This document shows, piece after piece, positions 45,843 to 55,210 of a DNA stretch of 64,000 nt (positions are counted from its first letter, which is position 1; each line of letters opens with the position of its first letter). The notes under the pieces were generated by a model that was not told the origin of the DNA, ran no database searches, and saw only the letters and a list, made by a program, of their open reading frames with translations. Origin of the DNA: Streptococcus porci DSM 23759 (GTDB lineage Bacteria > Bacillota > Bacilli > Lactobacillales > Streptococcaceae); the NCBI RefSeq assembly GCF_000423765.1, contig NZ_AUIP01000007.1:1-64000 (forward strand), written 5' to 3'. A program made the translations under genes and the position numbers.

Positions 45843-46656
45843 GGAACGTGTGGATGTATTGGCCTACAAACAGGGGCTTTTTGAGACTCGAGAGCAAGCC
45901 AAACGCGGGGTTATGGCAGGTCTTGTCGTCAATGTCATCAATGGCCAGCGTTACGACAAACCTGGCGAGAAAATTGATGAGGACACTGAGCTTAAACTTA
46001 AGGGAGAAAAGCTAAAATATGTTAGCCGTGGCGGTCTCAAACTGGAAAAGGCATTAGATGTTTTTGGGATTTCAGTTCAGGGAGCAACCACTATTGACAT
46101 TGGTGCTTCAACAGGCGGTTTTACGGACGTTATGCTACAAAGTGGTGCTAAGCTAGTTTACGCGGTGGATGTCGGTACCAACCAGCTGGTCTGGAAACTA
46201 CGCAATGATGAGCGTGTCCGCTCTATGGAGCAGTACAATTTTCGCTATGCACAGGCTCAAGACTTTACGGAAGGACAGCCGGTTTTTGCCTCGATTGATG
46301 TCAGTTTTATCTCTCTCAATCTCATTTTGCCAGCTTTACACGACCTCTTAGCTGATGGCGGTCAGGTCGTCGCCCTTATCAAACCTCAATTTGAAGCGGG
46401 GCGAGAGCAAATTGGTAAAAATGGTATCATAAAGGATGCGACTGTCCACGAAAAGGTTTTAGAGACGGTTACCAGTTTTGCTACAGGCTACGGATTTACC
46501 GTTAAAAATCTTGATTTTTCACCTATTCAGGGGGGCCATGGTAATATTGAGTTTTTGGCCCATTTGGAAAAATCAGCTGACGCCCAAAATCTTGTCAGTA
46601 GCTTGATTTCCCAGATTGTTCAAAAAGCACATCAAGAATTTGCCAACAGCAATTAA
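45835..46656 (+). CDS. tlyA: TlyA family rRNA 2'-O-methyltransferase
   Basis: A 273-residue protein with an N-terminal S4 RNA-binding domain (RVDVLAYKQGLFETREQAKRGV...) and an FtsJ-type methyltransferase domain: SAM motif DIGASTGGFTDVML, then AVDVGTNQLVWKLR and ALIKPQFEAGR. Mycobacterial TlyA methylates 16S and 23S rRNA; the usual hemolysin label is historical. It precedes argR-recN as in other Firmicutes. Confidence 0.93.
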   Translation: MAKERVDVLAYKQGLFETREQAKRGVMAGLVVNVINGQRYDKPGEKIDEDTELKLKGEKLKYVSRGGLKLEKALDVFGISVQGATTIDIGASTGGFTDVMLQSGAKLVYAVDVGTNQLVWKLRNDERVRSMEQYNFRYAQAQDFTEGQPVFASIDVSFISLNLILPALHDLLADGGQVVALIKPQFEAGREQIGKNGIIKDATVHEKVLETVTSFATGYGFTVKNLDFSPIQGGHGNIEFLAHLEKSADAQNLVSSLISQIVQKAHQEFANSN

Positions 46657-46679
46657 CAGAAATAGAAAGGAGCGTTTAG

Positions 46680-46718
46680 GTGACTGTTATTACTAAACGC
46701 GAAGTGAGTCAAATATGA
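46680..46718 (+). CDS. 12-residue upstream ORF coupled to argR
   Basis: GTG at 46680, seven bases after AAAGGAG (46666-46672), opens MTVITKREVSQI. Its TGA (46716-46718) overlaps the argR ATG (46715-46717). The strong ribosome site thus serves the short ORF, and argR would be reached by terminating ribosomes. GCGTTTAG/CTAAACGC (46672-46679 with 46693-46700) forms a hairpin covering the short ORF's start. The ORF and overlap are seen in the sequence; the function is inferred. Confidence 0.5.
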   Translation: MTVITKREVSQI

Positions 46719-47161
46719 AAAAAAATGAACGACTAGAATTAATTAAAAAAATTATCCTGACTAATGAGGTTGAAACCCAGCACGAGTTATTGGAATTCCT
46801 TGAAAAAGAAGGATTGACACCAACTCAAGCAACTATTTCACGTGATATGAACGAGATTGGCATTGTTAAAATTCCGTCAAAATCAGGCCGTTACGTTTAC
46901 GGTCTGTCAAAAAATAAAGCGGCTGTTATCGTACCGCAGCCCCTCAACCTTTCTGAAATCATTTTAGAAATCTCACGCCTGAAAAACATGCTTCATATCG
47001 ACGTGGTTCCGGGCAATAGTCGCCTCTTGAAACGTCATATTTTGGATGAATTTTCAGACCAAATTTTCAGCCTGATTGCCGATGATGATAGTCTTCTTTT
47101 GGTTGCTCCAACTGAAGCAACAGCAGAAGCACTTCAAAAACGTATCAGTCGCTGGACATAA
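46715..47161 (+). CDS. argR: Arginine repressor ArgR/AhrC
   Basis: A 148-residue hexameric repressor. The N-terminal winged helix-turn-helix contains QHELLEFLEKEGLTPTQATISRDMNEIGI. The C-terminal oligomerisation and arginine-binding domain contains DVVPGNSRL and the acidic IADDDSLL. It lies in the tlyA-argR-recN setting. Translation may depend on the overlapping upstream ORF at 46680. Confidence 0.93.
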   Translation: MKKNERLELIKKIILTNEVETQHELLEFLEKEGLTPTQATISRDMNEIGIVKIPSKSGRYVYGLSKNKAAVIVPQPLNLSEIILEISRLKNMLHIDVVPGNSRLLKRHILDEFSDQIFSLIADDDSLLLVAPTEATAEALQKRISRWT

Positions 47162-47178
47162 TCAATTAAGGAGTGGCT

Positions 47179-48840
47179 ATGCTATTAGAAATTGCCATCA
47201 AAAACTTTGCCATCATTGAAGAAATTTCCCTTAACTTTGAAACAGGGATGACGGTTCTAACTGGTGAGACCGGTGCTGGAAAGTCCATCATCATAGACGC
47301 CATGAACCTTATGTTGGGAGCGCGTGCCAGCACAGAAGTCATTCGTCACGGCGCACACAAGGCAGAGATTGAAGGGCTCTTTTCGGTGGAAAAAAACGCT
47401 GTGCTGAGCCAAGTTCTCGAGGAAAATGGCATTGAATTTACAGATGAACTAATCATTCGTCGTGAAATTTTGCAAAATGGGCGGAGCGTCAGCCGTATCA
47501 ACGGTTCGATGGTCAACCTGTCTACACTTAAAGCTGTCGGTCAGCATTTGGTTGACATTCATGGTCAGCACGATCAGGAAGAATTGATGCGACCAGCTTT
47601 ACATGGTCACTTGCTAGATGCTTTTGGAGACGATGATTTTGTTGACCTCAAAAAAGCTTATCAGGACACTTTTGACAAGTACAGAGCATTGCGCAAAGAG
47701 GTGTTGACCAAGCAAAAAAATGAACAAGAACATAAGGCTCGGATTGAGATGCTGGAATTTCAATTAGCGGAGCTCGAAGCAGCTAATCTGACCACTGGTG
47801 AAGATTTTGCTCTCAATCAAGAACGGGATAAACTACTCAATCACAAAAACATTGTGGACACCTTGACAAATGCCTTTGTTATGCTGGACAATGAGGAATT
47901 TTCAAGCTTATCAAATGTTCGTTCTGCCATGAATGATTTGATGGGTCTAGAAGACTTTGACCCAGAGTACAAGGACTTGTCTAATAGCCTTACAGAAGCC
48001 TATTACATGATGGAAGATGTGACTAAGCGGTTGGGAGATATCATTGACGACCTAGATTTTGATGGTAACCGCCTGCAAGCTATTGAGCACCGTCTGGACA
48101 CTATCTTCAGCATCACGAGAAAATACGGCAGTTCTGTTGATGATGTACTGGATTATTTTGCTAACATCAGGGCAGAATACAGTCTTTTAACAGGTCAGGG
48201 ACAGTCTTCAGACGATATGGAGCGTGGCCTTAAAGTTTTGGAAAGAGAATTGGTCGCAAAAGCTGCTGAACTTAGCCAAGCTAGGCACGCCATTGCCTTA
48301 AAGCTACAAGATGAAATCAAGGCAGAGCTCCAAGACCTTTACATGGAAAGGGCAGAATTCCAAGTTCAGTTTGTCAAAAGTAAATTCAATCGTGAGGGCA
48401 ATGAAACGATAGAATTTTACATTTCAACCAATCCAGGTGAAGGTTTTAAACCTCTGGTTAAGGTAGCCTCTGGAGGTGAATTATCCCGTCTTATGCTGGC
48501 TATCAAATCAGCCTTTTCAAGGCGAGAAGACAAAACCAGCATTGTTTTTGACGAGGTGGATACAGGCGTTTCAGGTCGTGTTGCGCAAGCTATTGCCCAA
48601 AAAATTCATAAAATTGGTCGTAATGGCCAGGTACTAGCGATTTCACACCTACCTCAGGTGATTGCCATCGCAGACTATCAGTTCTTTATCGAAAAGCAGA
48701 GCGATGACACCAAGACAGTCTCAACTGTACGACTTCTAACTGATAATGAACGTGTGGAAGAAATCGCCAAAATGCTTGCTGGAGCTGATGTGACAGAAGC
48801 CGCTCGCATCCAAGCAAGAGAATTACTGAAAAAATCATAA
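47179..48840 (+). CDS. recN: DNA repair protein RecN
   Basis: A 553-residue SMC-like ATPase for double-strand break repair. Walker A is GETGAGKS (near residue 35), central coiled coils flank a short hinge, the signature is [15 protein letters not shown] and Walker [17 protein letters not shown] 47179 is five bases after AAGGAG; a GTG at 47173 overlaps that site. It is followed by a terminator. Confidence 0.95.
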   Translation: MLLEIAIKNFAIIEEISLNFETGMTVLTGETGAGKSIIIDAMNLMLGARASTEVIRHGAHKAEIEGLFSVEKNAVLSQVLEENGIEFTDELIIRREILQNGRSVSRINGSMVNLSTLKAVGQHLVDIHGQHDQEELMRPALHGHLLDAFGDDDFVDLKKAYQDTFDKYRALRKEVLTKQKNEQEHKARIEMLEFQLAELEAANLTTGEDFALNQERDKLLNHKNIVDTLTNAFVMLDNEEFSSLSNVRSAMNDLMGLEDFDPEYKDLSNSLTEAYYMMEDVTKRLGDIIDDLDFDGNRLQAIEHRLDTIFSITRKYGSSVDDVLDYFANIRAEYSLLTGQGQSSDDMERGLKVLERELVAKAAELSQARHAIALKLQDEIKAELQDLYMERAEFQVQFVKSKFNREGNETIEFYISTNPGEGFKPLVKVASGGELSRLMLAIKSAFSRREDKTSIVFDEVDTGVSGRVAQAIAQKIHKIGRNGQVLAISHLPQVIAIADYQFFIEKQSDDTKTVSTVRLLTDNERVEEIAKMLAGADVTEAARIQARELLKKS

Positions 48841-48874
48841 ACAAAAGAGGCATCAATCTCTTTTGTTATTTTTT
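48840..48874 (+). terminator. Terminator after recN
   Basis: AACAAAAGAG (48840-48849) pairs with CTCTTTTGTT (48858-48867) and is followed by a T-run. A TATAAT at about 48888 then starts the degV unit. Confidence 0.88.
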
Positions 48875-48965
48875 CTTGAAAATTTGCTATAATGGAAGCA
48901 TTAGGATTGAAAAGAAAAGGGTAACGTGTGAAAATCACTCAAAAACACGTTCATGGGAAGGTATA

Positions 48966-49802
48966 ATGATTAAAATTTTGACGGATTCTTCCGTGACCAT
49001 TGAACCAGAAGTGGTCAAGGAACTTGATATTACAGTTGTTCCTCTATCTGTCATGGTAGATGGTACACTCTATTCAGATGCTGATCTCAAGGAAGTCGGC
49101 AAATTCCGCAGTCTCATGCGGGCTAGCAAGGAACTTCCAAAGACCAGTCAGCCACCGGTAGGTCTCTTTGCTGAGGTATATGAGAATTTGGTTAAGGGCG
49201 GAGCAGACCACATTGTCGCCATTCATTTGACGCACTCTCTTTCTGGAACAGTTGAGGCTTCCCGTCAGGGAGCGGTTATTGCAGAAGCGCCAGTGACTGT
49301 TATTGACTCAACCTTTACTGACCAAGCTATGAAATTTCAAGTGGTTGAAGCTGCCAAATTGGCAAAAGCTGGCGCCGATTTGGACACCATTTTAGCTCGT
49401 ATTGAGGAGGTTCGTAGCAAATCTGAACTTTTCATCGGTGTCTCAACTCTTGAAAATCTTGTCAAGGGAGGTCGTATCGGCCGTGTTACCGGCATGCTCA
49501 GTTCTCTATTGAATATCAAGGTTGTCATGGAACAAAAGAATCACGAACTTATTCCGATAGCTAAGGGGCGTGGGACAAAAACATTTACTAAGTGGTTAGA
49601 AAGTTGGAAATCCCAAATTGGCGACCGTGGTATTGCTGAAATTGGCATTTCATACTCAGGAACTATTGAATTGGTAAATTCTTTGAAAGAAAGCCTTTTG
49701 GAGGTTGTTGACGAGTCTATCATTTCTATCTTGGAAACAGGCTCTATCATCCAAACCCACACTGGTGAGGGGGCCTTCGCGGTCATGGTGCGTTATGATT
49801 AA
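48966..49802 (+). CDS. DegV family fatty-acid-binding protein
   Basis: A 278-residue FakB/DegV-type protein that holds a fatty acid for phosphorylation by FakA. Typical segments: [44 protein letters not shown] and [17 protein letters not shown] 48966 follows GGGAAGG; the longer frame starting at 48876 lacks support. It overlaps the next gene by eight bases. Confidence 0.93.
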   Translation: MIKILTDSSVTIEPEVVKELDITVVPLSVMVDGTLYSDADLKEVGKFRSLMRASKELPKTSQPPVGLFAEVYENLVKGGADHIVAIHLTHSLSGTVEASRQGAVIAEAPVTVIDSTFTDQAMKFQVVEAAKLAKAGADLDTILARIEEVRSKSELFIGVSTLENLVKGGRIGRVTGMLSSLLNIKVVMEQKNHELIPIAKGRGTKTFTKWLESWKSQIGDRGIAEIGISYSGTIELVNSLKESLLEVVDESIISILETGSIIQTHTGEGAFAVMVRYD

Positions 49803-50634
49803 GCGACGATTCCTAGCGGGATTATTGGTATTTTTTCTTGGCTACGCCATTTTCTTTGCCCTTTTCAGCCTACTAATTCCCAAGTCAGACACTAAATTGA
49901 CAAAAAAGGATTTTTTGTCTAAGAAAGTGGAAACTTTTTCTTATGTCGCTATCGGTGATTCCTTGACTGAGGGGGTAGGCGATACTACAGGTCAAGGTGG
50001 CTTTATTCCGCTCCTTGTTAATAACCTCAATGCCACTTATGGTTATGAAGTGATTAGCCACAATTACGGAGTTACCGGCAATACCAGTAAGCAAATTTTG
50101 ACCCGCATGCAGGAAAATGAAGACATTAGTAAAAATTTAGCTAAGGCTGATCTGATGACCCTGACAGTTGGTGGTAATGATGTCATGGCAGTTATTCGGA
50201 AAAATTTGGCTGACTTAGATGTCAATACCTTTCAAAAGCCATCAAAAGATTATCAAGAGCGCCTGCGAAGCATTATTGAATTGGCTAGAAATAACAACAA
50301 AAACCTCCCTATCTACATCCTGGGGATTTACAATCCTTTTTATCTGAATTTTCCAGAAGTAACTGAAATGCAAACTGTTGTGGAAAATTGGAATAAGGCA
50401 ACCCAGAAAGTTACCAAGGAGTATAAAAATGTCTATTTCGTTCCTATCAATGACTTGCTCTACAAAGGAATAGATGGGGAAGAAGGGATTGTGCAAACTT
50501 CAGGTGGTCAGATAACGGTGATTAATGATGCACTTTTTGCAGAGGATCTTTTTCATCCCAATAATATGGGCTATCAGCGCATGGCTGACGCTGTGATGGA
50601 GGAAATTAGTGATACAAAGAAAACATGGAAATAA
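49795..50634 (+). CDS. Membrane-anchored SGNH/GDSL hydrolase (YpmR-like)
   Basis: A 279-residue protein with an N-terminal membrane anchor (residues 5-25) and an extracellular SGNH hydrolase domain. Block I is [11 protein letters not shown] with the catalytic Ser, block III is VGGNDV, and block V is DLFHPNN with Asp and His. The degV - GDSL - DUF2140 order matches B. subtilis ypmR-ypmS surroundings. It overlaps the next gene by 26 bases. The substrate is unknown. Confidence 0.9.
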   Translation: MIKRRFLAGLLVFFLGYAIFFALFSLLIPKSDTKLTKKDFLSKKVETFSYVAIGDSLTEGVGDTTGQGGFIPLLVNNLNATYGYEVISHNYGVTGNTSKQILTRMQENEDISKNLAKADLMTLTVGGNDVMAVIRKNLADLDVNTFQKPSKDYQERLRSIIELARNNNKNLPIYILGIYNPFYLNFPEVTEMQTVVENWNKATQKVTKEYKNVYFVPINDLLYKGIDGEEGIVQTSGGQITVINDALFAEDLFHPNNMGYQRMADAVMEEISDTKKTWK

Positions 50635-51223
50635 CAGACGAATCAATGGCTGGAAATGGGCTTTTATATTGCTTTTATCAGCGCAGTTTGCCTTCCTTGC
50701 TGTCCTTGCTAGCCGATTGATAGAAATTCGTGAACCAGTAACAGAGGCTGTTTCAACCAAATCAAAGGAGAAAAGCATCAGCGTTGGAACCATTACAACG
50801 ACCAAGGAGCAATTAAATAAAACTCTGGCTGCCTACCTTTCTGACATGAAAGCTAAGAATTTGACCTTCGAATTTTATGCTAGCTCAACAACGATGCTCT
50901 TTGAGGGAACTTACACTTTCTTGGGATACGAAGTCCCCTTGTACATCTATTTTGAACCCTATGTATCGAAAAAAGGCGCAGTACAACTAAAATTGACTTC
51001 TTTTTCCGCTGGGACTTTGTCTCTGCCAGAGGGTGAAGTATTAAAATATCTGAAAAAGGCCTATAAGCTTCCTAAGATTGTCACGGTTGATACAGATAAT
51101 TCTCTAATAACTATAGATGTGACAAAAATTGAAAATACTCAAAATATTTATATTAAGGCTAAAAAAATTGATTTGAAAAATGACGTTATAAGTTTCGAAA
51201 TTTACAAGAAAAATGGAAAATAA
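50609..51223 (+). CDS. YpmS family (DUF2140) membrane-anchored protein
   Basis: A 204-residue protein with a basic N-terminus, one membrane segment (about 17-38) and an extracytoplasmic beta-rich domain (FEFYASSTTMLFEGTYTFLGYEVPLYIYFEP) typical of DUF2140/YpmS. The start is GTG 50609, six bases after GGAGG. It is likely a partner of the SGNH hydrolase encoded just upstream (inference from conserved pairing). Confidence 0.88.
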   Translation: MIQRKHGNNRRINGWKWAFILLLSAQFAFLAVLASRLIEIREPVTEAVSTKSKEKSISVGTITTTKEQLNKTLAAYLSDMKAKNLTFEFYASSTTMLFEGTYTFLGYEVPLYIYFEPYVSKKGAVQLKLTSFSAGTLSLPEGEVLKYLKKAYKLPKIVTVDTDNSLITIDVTKIENTQNIYIKAKKIDLKNDVISFEIYKKNGK

Positions 51224-51235
51224 GTCGTTCAAAAC

Positions 51236-51278
51236 TTGAAAAGGCCTTACATTTGTGCTATAATTTACGATTGTAAGG
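51236..51278 (+). promoter_or_regulatory. ptsHI promoter with flanking inverted repeat
   Basis: TTGAAA (51236-51241), 17 bases, then TGCTATAAT (-10 at 51259-51264). The -10 is bracketed by CCTTACA (51245-51251) and TGTAAGG (51272-51278), a perfect 7-base inverted repeat that could be an operator or leader hairpin. Confidence 0.7.
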
Positions 51279-51327
51279 GTTATCACATTGATAATTCATA
51301 AATTCAAAAATACGAAGGAGAACCATT

Positions 51328-51591
51328 ATGGCTTCTAAAGAATTCCACATTGTTGCAGAAACAGGTATCCACGCTCGTCCAGCGACTTTGCTCGTTCAAA
51401 CAGCTAGCAAATTTGCTTCTGACATCACTTTGGACTACAAAGGTAAATCAGTAAACCTTAAATCAATCATGGGTGTTATGTCACTTGGTGTTGGTCAAGG
51501 TGCTGACGTTACTATCTCTGCTGAAGGTGCTGATGAAGCAGAAGCACTTGCAGCAATCGAAGAAACAATGACTAAAGAAGGATTGGCTTAA
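51328..51591 (+). CDS. ptsH: Phosphocarrier protein HPr
   Basis: An 87-residue phosphocarrier of the sugar phosphotransferase system. His15 lies in GIHARPAT and receives phosphate from enzyme I. Ser46 in [11 protein letters not shown] is the HPr kinase site that links glycolytic flux to CcpA. The codon usage is that of a highly expressed gene. It is separated from ptsI by four bases. Confidence 0.98.
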   Translation: MASKEFHIVAETGIHARPATLLVQTASKFASDITLDYKGKSVNLKSIMGVMSLGVGQGADVTISAEGADEAEALAAIEETMTKEGLA

Positions 51592-51595
51592 GATT

Positions 51596-53329
51596 ATGAC
51601 AGAAATGCTTAAAGGAATCGCAGCATCTGATGGTGTTGCAGTTGCTAAAGCATATCTACTGGTTCAACCAGACTTGTCATTCGAGACAATCACAGTTGAA
51701 GACACAAATGCGGAAGAAGCTCGTCTAGATGCTGCTCTAGCGGCGTCACAAGACGAGCTTTCTGTTATCCGTGAAAAAGCAGTAGGTACGCTCGGTGAAG
51801 AGGCGGCAGCAGTTTTTGATGCTCACCTCATGGTATTGGCTGACCCAGAGATGATTAGCCAAATTAAAGAAACAATTCGTGCTAAACAAACCAACGCAGA
51901 AACTGGTTTGAAAGAAGTGACTGACATGTTCATCACTATCTTTGAAGGCATGGAAGATAACCCATACATGCAAGAGCGTGCTGCTGATATTCGTGATGTA
52001 GCCAAACGTGTTCTTGCACACCTTCTTGGTGTAAAACTTCCCAACCCAGCAACTATCAGTGAAGAATCAATCGTCATTGCGCACGATTTGACTCCATCTG
52101 ATACTGCTCAATTGGACAAAAAATTTGTAAAAGCCTTTGTGACAAACATCGGTGGACGTACAAGCCACTCAGCTATCATGGCTCGTACACTTGAGATTGC
52201 AGCTGTTCTTGGTACAAACAATATCACAGAAATTGTTAAAGACGGTGATTTGCTCGCGGTCAACGGTATCACAGGTGAAGTTGTCATCAACCCATCAGAA
52301 GATGTCATTGCAGAATTTAAAGTTGCTGGTGAAGCTTATGCTAAACAAAAAGCTGAATGGGCACTATTGAAAGACGCTCAGACAGTTACAGCAGATGGTA
52401 AACACTTTGAGTTGGCAGCAAACATCGGTACACCAAAAGACGTTGAAGGTGTAAATGATAATGGTGCTGAAGCAGTTGGTCTTTACCGTACAGAGTTCTT
52501 GTACATGGATTCTCAAGACTTCCCAACTGAAGATGAGCAATACGAAGCTTACAAGGCTGTTCTTGAAGGTATGAACGGTAAGCCAGTTGTGGTTCGTACA
52601 ATGGATATCGGTGGTGATAAGGAGCTTCCTTACTTCGACCTTCCACACGAAATGAACCCATTCCTTGGTTTCCGTGCCCTTCGTATCTCTATTTCTGAGA
52701 CTGGGAACCAAATGTTCCGTACGCAGTTGCGTGCCCTTCTTCGTTCATCTGTACATGGTAAACTTCGTATCATGTTTCCAATGGTTGCCTTGTTGACAGA
52801 ATTCCGTGCTGCAAAAGCAATCCTTGAAGAAGAGAAAGCAAACTTGTTGGCTGAAGGTGTAGCAGTTTCTGATGATATCCAAGTAGGTATCATGATTGAA
52901 ATTCCTGCAGCAGCAATGCTTGCTGACCAATTTGCCAAAGAAGTTGATTTCTTCTCAATTGGTACAAACGACCTTATCCAATACACAATGGCTGCTGACC
53001 GTATGAACGAGCAAGTGTCATACCTTTACCAGCCTTACAACCCATCAATCCTTCGCTTGATTAACAACGTTATTAAGGCTGCACATGCAGAAGGTAAATG
53101 GGCTGGTATGTGTGGTGAGATGGCTGGTGATCAACAAGCTGTTCCACTTCTTGTAGGTATGGGCTTGGATGAGTTCTCTATGAGTGCAACATCTGTACTT
53201 CGTACACGTAGCCTCATGAAGACACTTGACACAGCTAAGATGGAAGAATATGCTCATCGTGCCTTGACAGAATGTGCAACGGCAGAAGAAGTTCTTGAAC
53301 TTCAAAAAGAGTATATCATTGTAGACTAA
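51596..53329 (+). CDS. ptsI: PTS enzyme I (phosphoenolpyruvate-protein phosphotransferase)
   Basis: A 577-residue enzyme that passes phosphate from PEP to HPr. The active-site His is in [13 protein letters not shown] (about 189). PEP-binding segments are [15 protein letters not shown] and IEIPAAAM, with [17 protein letters not shown] and the catalytic Cys in GMCGEMAGD. It ends with a terminator at 53341. Confidence 0.98.
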   Translation: MTEMLKGIAASDGVAVAKAYLLVQPDLSFETITVEDTNAEEARLDAALAASQDELSVIREKAVGTLGEEAAAVFDAHLMVLADPEMISQIKETIRAKQTNAETGLKEVTDMFITIFEGMEDNPYMQERAADIRDVAKRVLAHLLGVKLPNPATISEESIVIAHDLTPSDTAQLDKKFVKAFVTNIGGRTSHSAIMARTLEIAAVLGTNNITEIVKDGDLLAVNGITGEVVINPSEDVIAEFKVAGEAYAKQKAEWALLKDAQTVTADGKHFELAANIGTPKDVEGVNDNGAEAVGLYRTEFLYMDSQDFPTEDEQYEAYKAVLEGMNGKPVVVRTMDIGGDKELPYFDLPHEMNPFLGFRALRISISETGNQMFRTQLRALLRSSVHGKLRIMFPMVALLTEFRAAKAILEEEKANLLAEGVAVSDDIQVGIMIEIPAAAMLADQFAKEVDFFSIGTNDLIQYTMAADRMNEQVSYLYQPYNPSILRLINNVIKAAHAEGKWAGMCGEMAGDQQAVPLLVGMGLDEFSMSATSVLRTRSLMKTLDTAKMEEYAHRALTECATAEEVLELQKEYIIVD

Positions 53330-53340
53330 ACTATAAAAAT

Positions 53341-53369
53341 AAAAGTAGCTAGATAACTGGCTACTTTTT
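53341..53369 (+). terminator. Terminator after ptsI
   Basis: AAAAGTAGC (53341-53349) pairs with GCTACTTTT (53360-53368) and is followed by T residues. Confidence 0.88.
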
Positions 53370-53463
53370 CTATCAAATTAAGAAAATCGACTGCTGATAT
53401 ACTAAGCATATCAGGTATTGCTTTATCAACCAATACCTAAACTATAAGTAGGAGGAACTCTCT

Positions 53464-53703
53464 ATGAGTAGATATGCGATGTGTCCAGACTGTGGGCATC
53501 GTTTAAGTAGAGTTAAAGATAGTTTTGGCTATTGGGACGAAGAAACGTATATTTGTAACTATTGTTCTGATGAAAATGAGTATAACGAATATGATGAAGA
53601 ATCGCTAAGTGTATTTGAAGCAGCTGATATTTGGTTCTCAAATGGCAAAGATGAAGATTATATGTTTGGTTACTCAGAGGACGAATTAGAAGATGCCTTG
53701 TAA
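53464..53703 (+). CDS. Small acidic zinc-ribbon-like protein, function unknown
   Basis: A 79-residue protein with two CxxC knuckles, CPDC at residues 7-10 and CNYC at about 31-34, followed by a very acidic tail rich in Asp, Glu and Tyr (EYNEYDEESL, DELEDAL). The ribosome site TAGGAGGAA is excellent. No family is recognised. The layout suggests a zinc-binding N-terminus with an acidic, possibly DNA-mimicking or protein-binding tail (speculative). It stands alone between ptsI and the convergent alkD-like gene. Confidence 0.7.
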   Translation: MSRYAMCPDCGHRLSRVKDSFGYWDEETYICNYCSDENEYNEYDEESLSVFEAADIWFSNGKDEDYMFGYSEDELEDAL

Positions 53704-53736
53704 TCTCTTCTTGTTATAGAGATGCAATCATTCTTT

Positions 53737-54387
53737 TTATAAATACTTACTAGCTTCTGGGATAGATAGTGGTGCCATTTGATGTTTATTTTCTTGGACA
53801 AAGCTGCGCACCCAATCAGGATTGGTTTTAGAGTAGTCACGAAGGGCCCAACCAATAGCTTTATTGATGAAAAATTCGGAGCTTCCAAAATTATTTTTGA
53901 TGATTTTAGACAAAAGTTCTGTATCTGTATCATCTTTTCTTCCTAGCTGATGGTCAATGGCAATGCGACGCAGCCAAAAGTCTTCAGATAGGGACAGTTC
54001 TAGCATGAGCTCTGAAATCCTAGTGTCAGCAATATTTCCCAAAATACGGTCAAAATAATCAATGGTATCCCACCACTGGTGGCTAGTGGCATAGGTCAAG
54101 ATTTTTGGAACGTCAGCGTAGGTCAGATGCTTTTGCATGGCTTTGAGATAATCGCAGACGAAGTAGTCCAGCTCACGGTGAGGGTGGCACCAAGCCTGAT
54201 TCAGTAAGTCCCAGTCGATGCTCTTACTTTTTTTAGCGGCAGCAATCACGTCTTTGTAGAGGAGACGACGTTGGGGGCTAGGAACCCCAAAAAAGCTGAA
54301 TTGGTATCGTAGATAGGCTGACATGACCTCCGCATTTTTGGAATTTTGCTGCGCTTCGAAGCGCTTGACTAATGTTTCAAAAATCAT
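53737..54387 (-). CDS. DNA alkylation repair protein (AlkD-like HEAT repeat glycosylase)
   Basis: A 216-residue all-helical protein of the AlkD family, which removes bulky alkylated bases. Typical segments: FFGVPSPQRR, WWDTIDYFDRILG (with the Trp/Asp of the active-site face), LRRIAIDHQL and NKAIGWALRDYSKTNPDWV. The ATG at 54387 is six bases from a TATAAT on the same strand, so a leaderless mRNA is expected. It is divergent from nth, another base-excision repair gene. Confidence 0.9.
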   Translation of the reverse strand: MIFETLVKRFEAQQNSKNAEVMSAYLRYQFSFFGVPSPQRRLLYKDVIAAAKKSKSIDWDLLNQAWCHPHRELDYFVCDYLKAMQKHLTYADVPKILTYATSHQWWDTIDYFDRILGNIADTRISELMLELSLSEDFWLRRIAIDHQLGRKDDTDTELLSKIIKNNFGSSEFFINKAIGWALRDYSKTNPDWVRSFVQENKHQMAPLSIPEASKYL

Positions 54388-54467
54388 AGGTCTATTATAA
54401 TTAAATCTTTTATGTCGTTCAAGCTTTAGCTTTTGGGAATGGCAGAGCTTTTTGCTATAATGTAGTT
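54388..54467. promoter_or_regulatory. Divergent leaderless promoters of alkD-like and nth genes
   Basis: Minus strand: TTGAAC (complement of 54417-54422), 17 bases, TATAAT (complement of 54394-54399), six bases, ATG 54387. Plus strand: TGCTATAAT (-10 at 54456-54461), six bases, ATG 54468. Neither gene has a ribosome binding site, and the two promoters lie back to back in 80 bases. Confidence 0.75.
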
Positions 54468-55094
54468 ATGGTATTATCAAAGAAAAGAGCGAGATACGTT
54501 CTCGAAGAAATTATTGCCCTCTTTCCAGATGCACAACCGAGTTTGGATTTTCGAAATCATTTTGAGTTGTTAATAGCAGTACTCTTGTCGGCGCAAACGA
54601 CGGATAAAGCAGTTAATCAGGTGACTCCAGCTCTTTTTGAAGCCTTTCCGACTCCTGAACTGATGGCAGGCGCTGAAGAGGAAGAATTGGCTAAGTACAT
54701 CTCTCGGCTGGGACTTTATCGCAACAAGGCAAAGTTCATGAAGAAATGTTCTCAGCAGCTAGTTACCGATTTCGGTGGTGTGGTTCCACAGAGCAGAAAG
54801 GAGCTTGAAAGTCTGGCTGGTGTTGGTCGAAAGACCGCTAATGTAGTCATGTCAGTTGGTTTTGGTATTCCTGCTTTTGCAGTTGACACCCATGTGGAGC
54901 GCATTTGTAAACACCACGATTTGGTTAAAAAATCAGCAACTCCGCGCGAAGTAGAGGACTATGTGTGCTCTGTCCTACCGCCAGAAAAATGGTTGGCGGC
55001 CCATCAGGCAATGATTTACTTTGGCAGAGCAATTTGTCATCCTAAAAACCCTGAGTGTTATAAGTATGCTCAATTATATCATTTTCCTAAGTGA
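54468..55094 (+). CDS. nth: Endonuclease III, lacking the Fe-S cluster cysteines
   Basis: A 208-residue DNA glycosylase/AP lyase for oxidised pyrimidines. The helix-hairpin-helix LAGVGRKTANVVMS carries the catalytic Lys, and AVDTHVERI the catalytic Asp. The C-terminus reads AICHPKNPECYKYAQLYHF: only two of the four cysteines of the usual C-x6-C-x2-C-x5-C cluster remain, so no [4Fe-4S] cluster is expected, as I recall for other streptococcal Nth. It is apparently leaderless and ended by a terminator. Confidence 0.93.
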   Translation: MVLSKKRARYVLEEIIALFPDAQPSLDFRNHFELLIAVLLSAQTTDKAVNQVTPALFEAFPTPELMAGAEEEELAKYISRLGLYRNKAKFMKKCSQQLVTDFGGVVPQSRKELESLAGVGRKTANVVMSVGFGIPAFAVDTHVERICKHHDLVKKSATPREVEDYVCSVLPPEKWLAAHQAMIYFGRAICHPKNPECYKYAQLYHFPK

Positions 55095-55126
55095 AGACTG
55101 GAACGATTTCGTTCTAGTCTTTTTTA
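55095..55126 (+). terminator. Terminator after nth
   Basis: AGACTGGAAC (55095-55104) pairs with GTTCTAGTCT (55111-55120), with one G-T pair, and is followed by TTTTTT. Confidence 0.85.
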
Positions 55127-55210
55127 GTTTAAGGTTTCTATTAGTTATTTTTAAGAAAAGATTTTGGTCAACTAAGTAGAATTTGATTATTAAATATAGG
55201 GGGATGGTTT

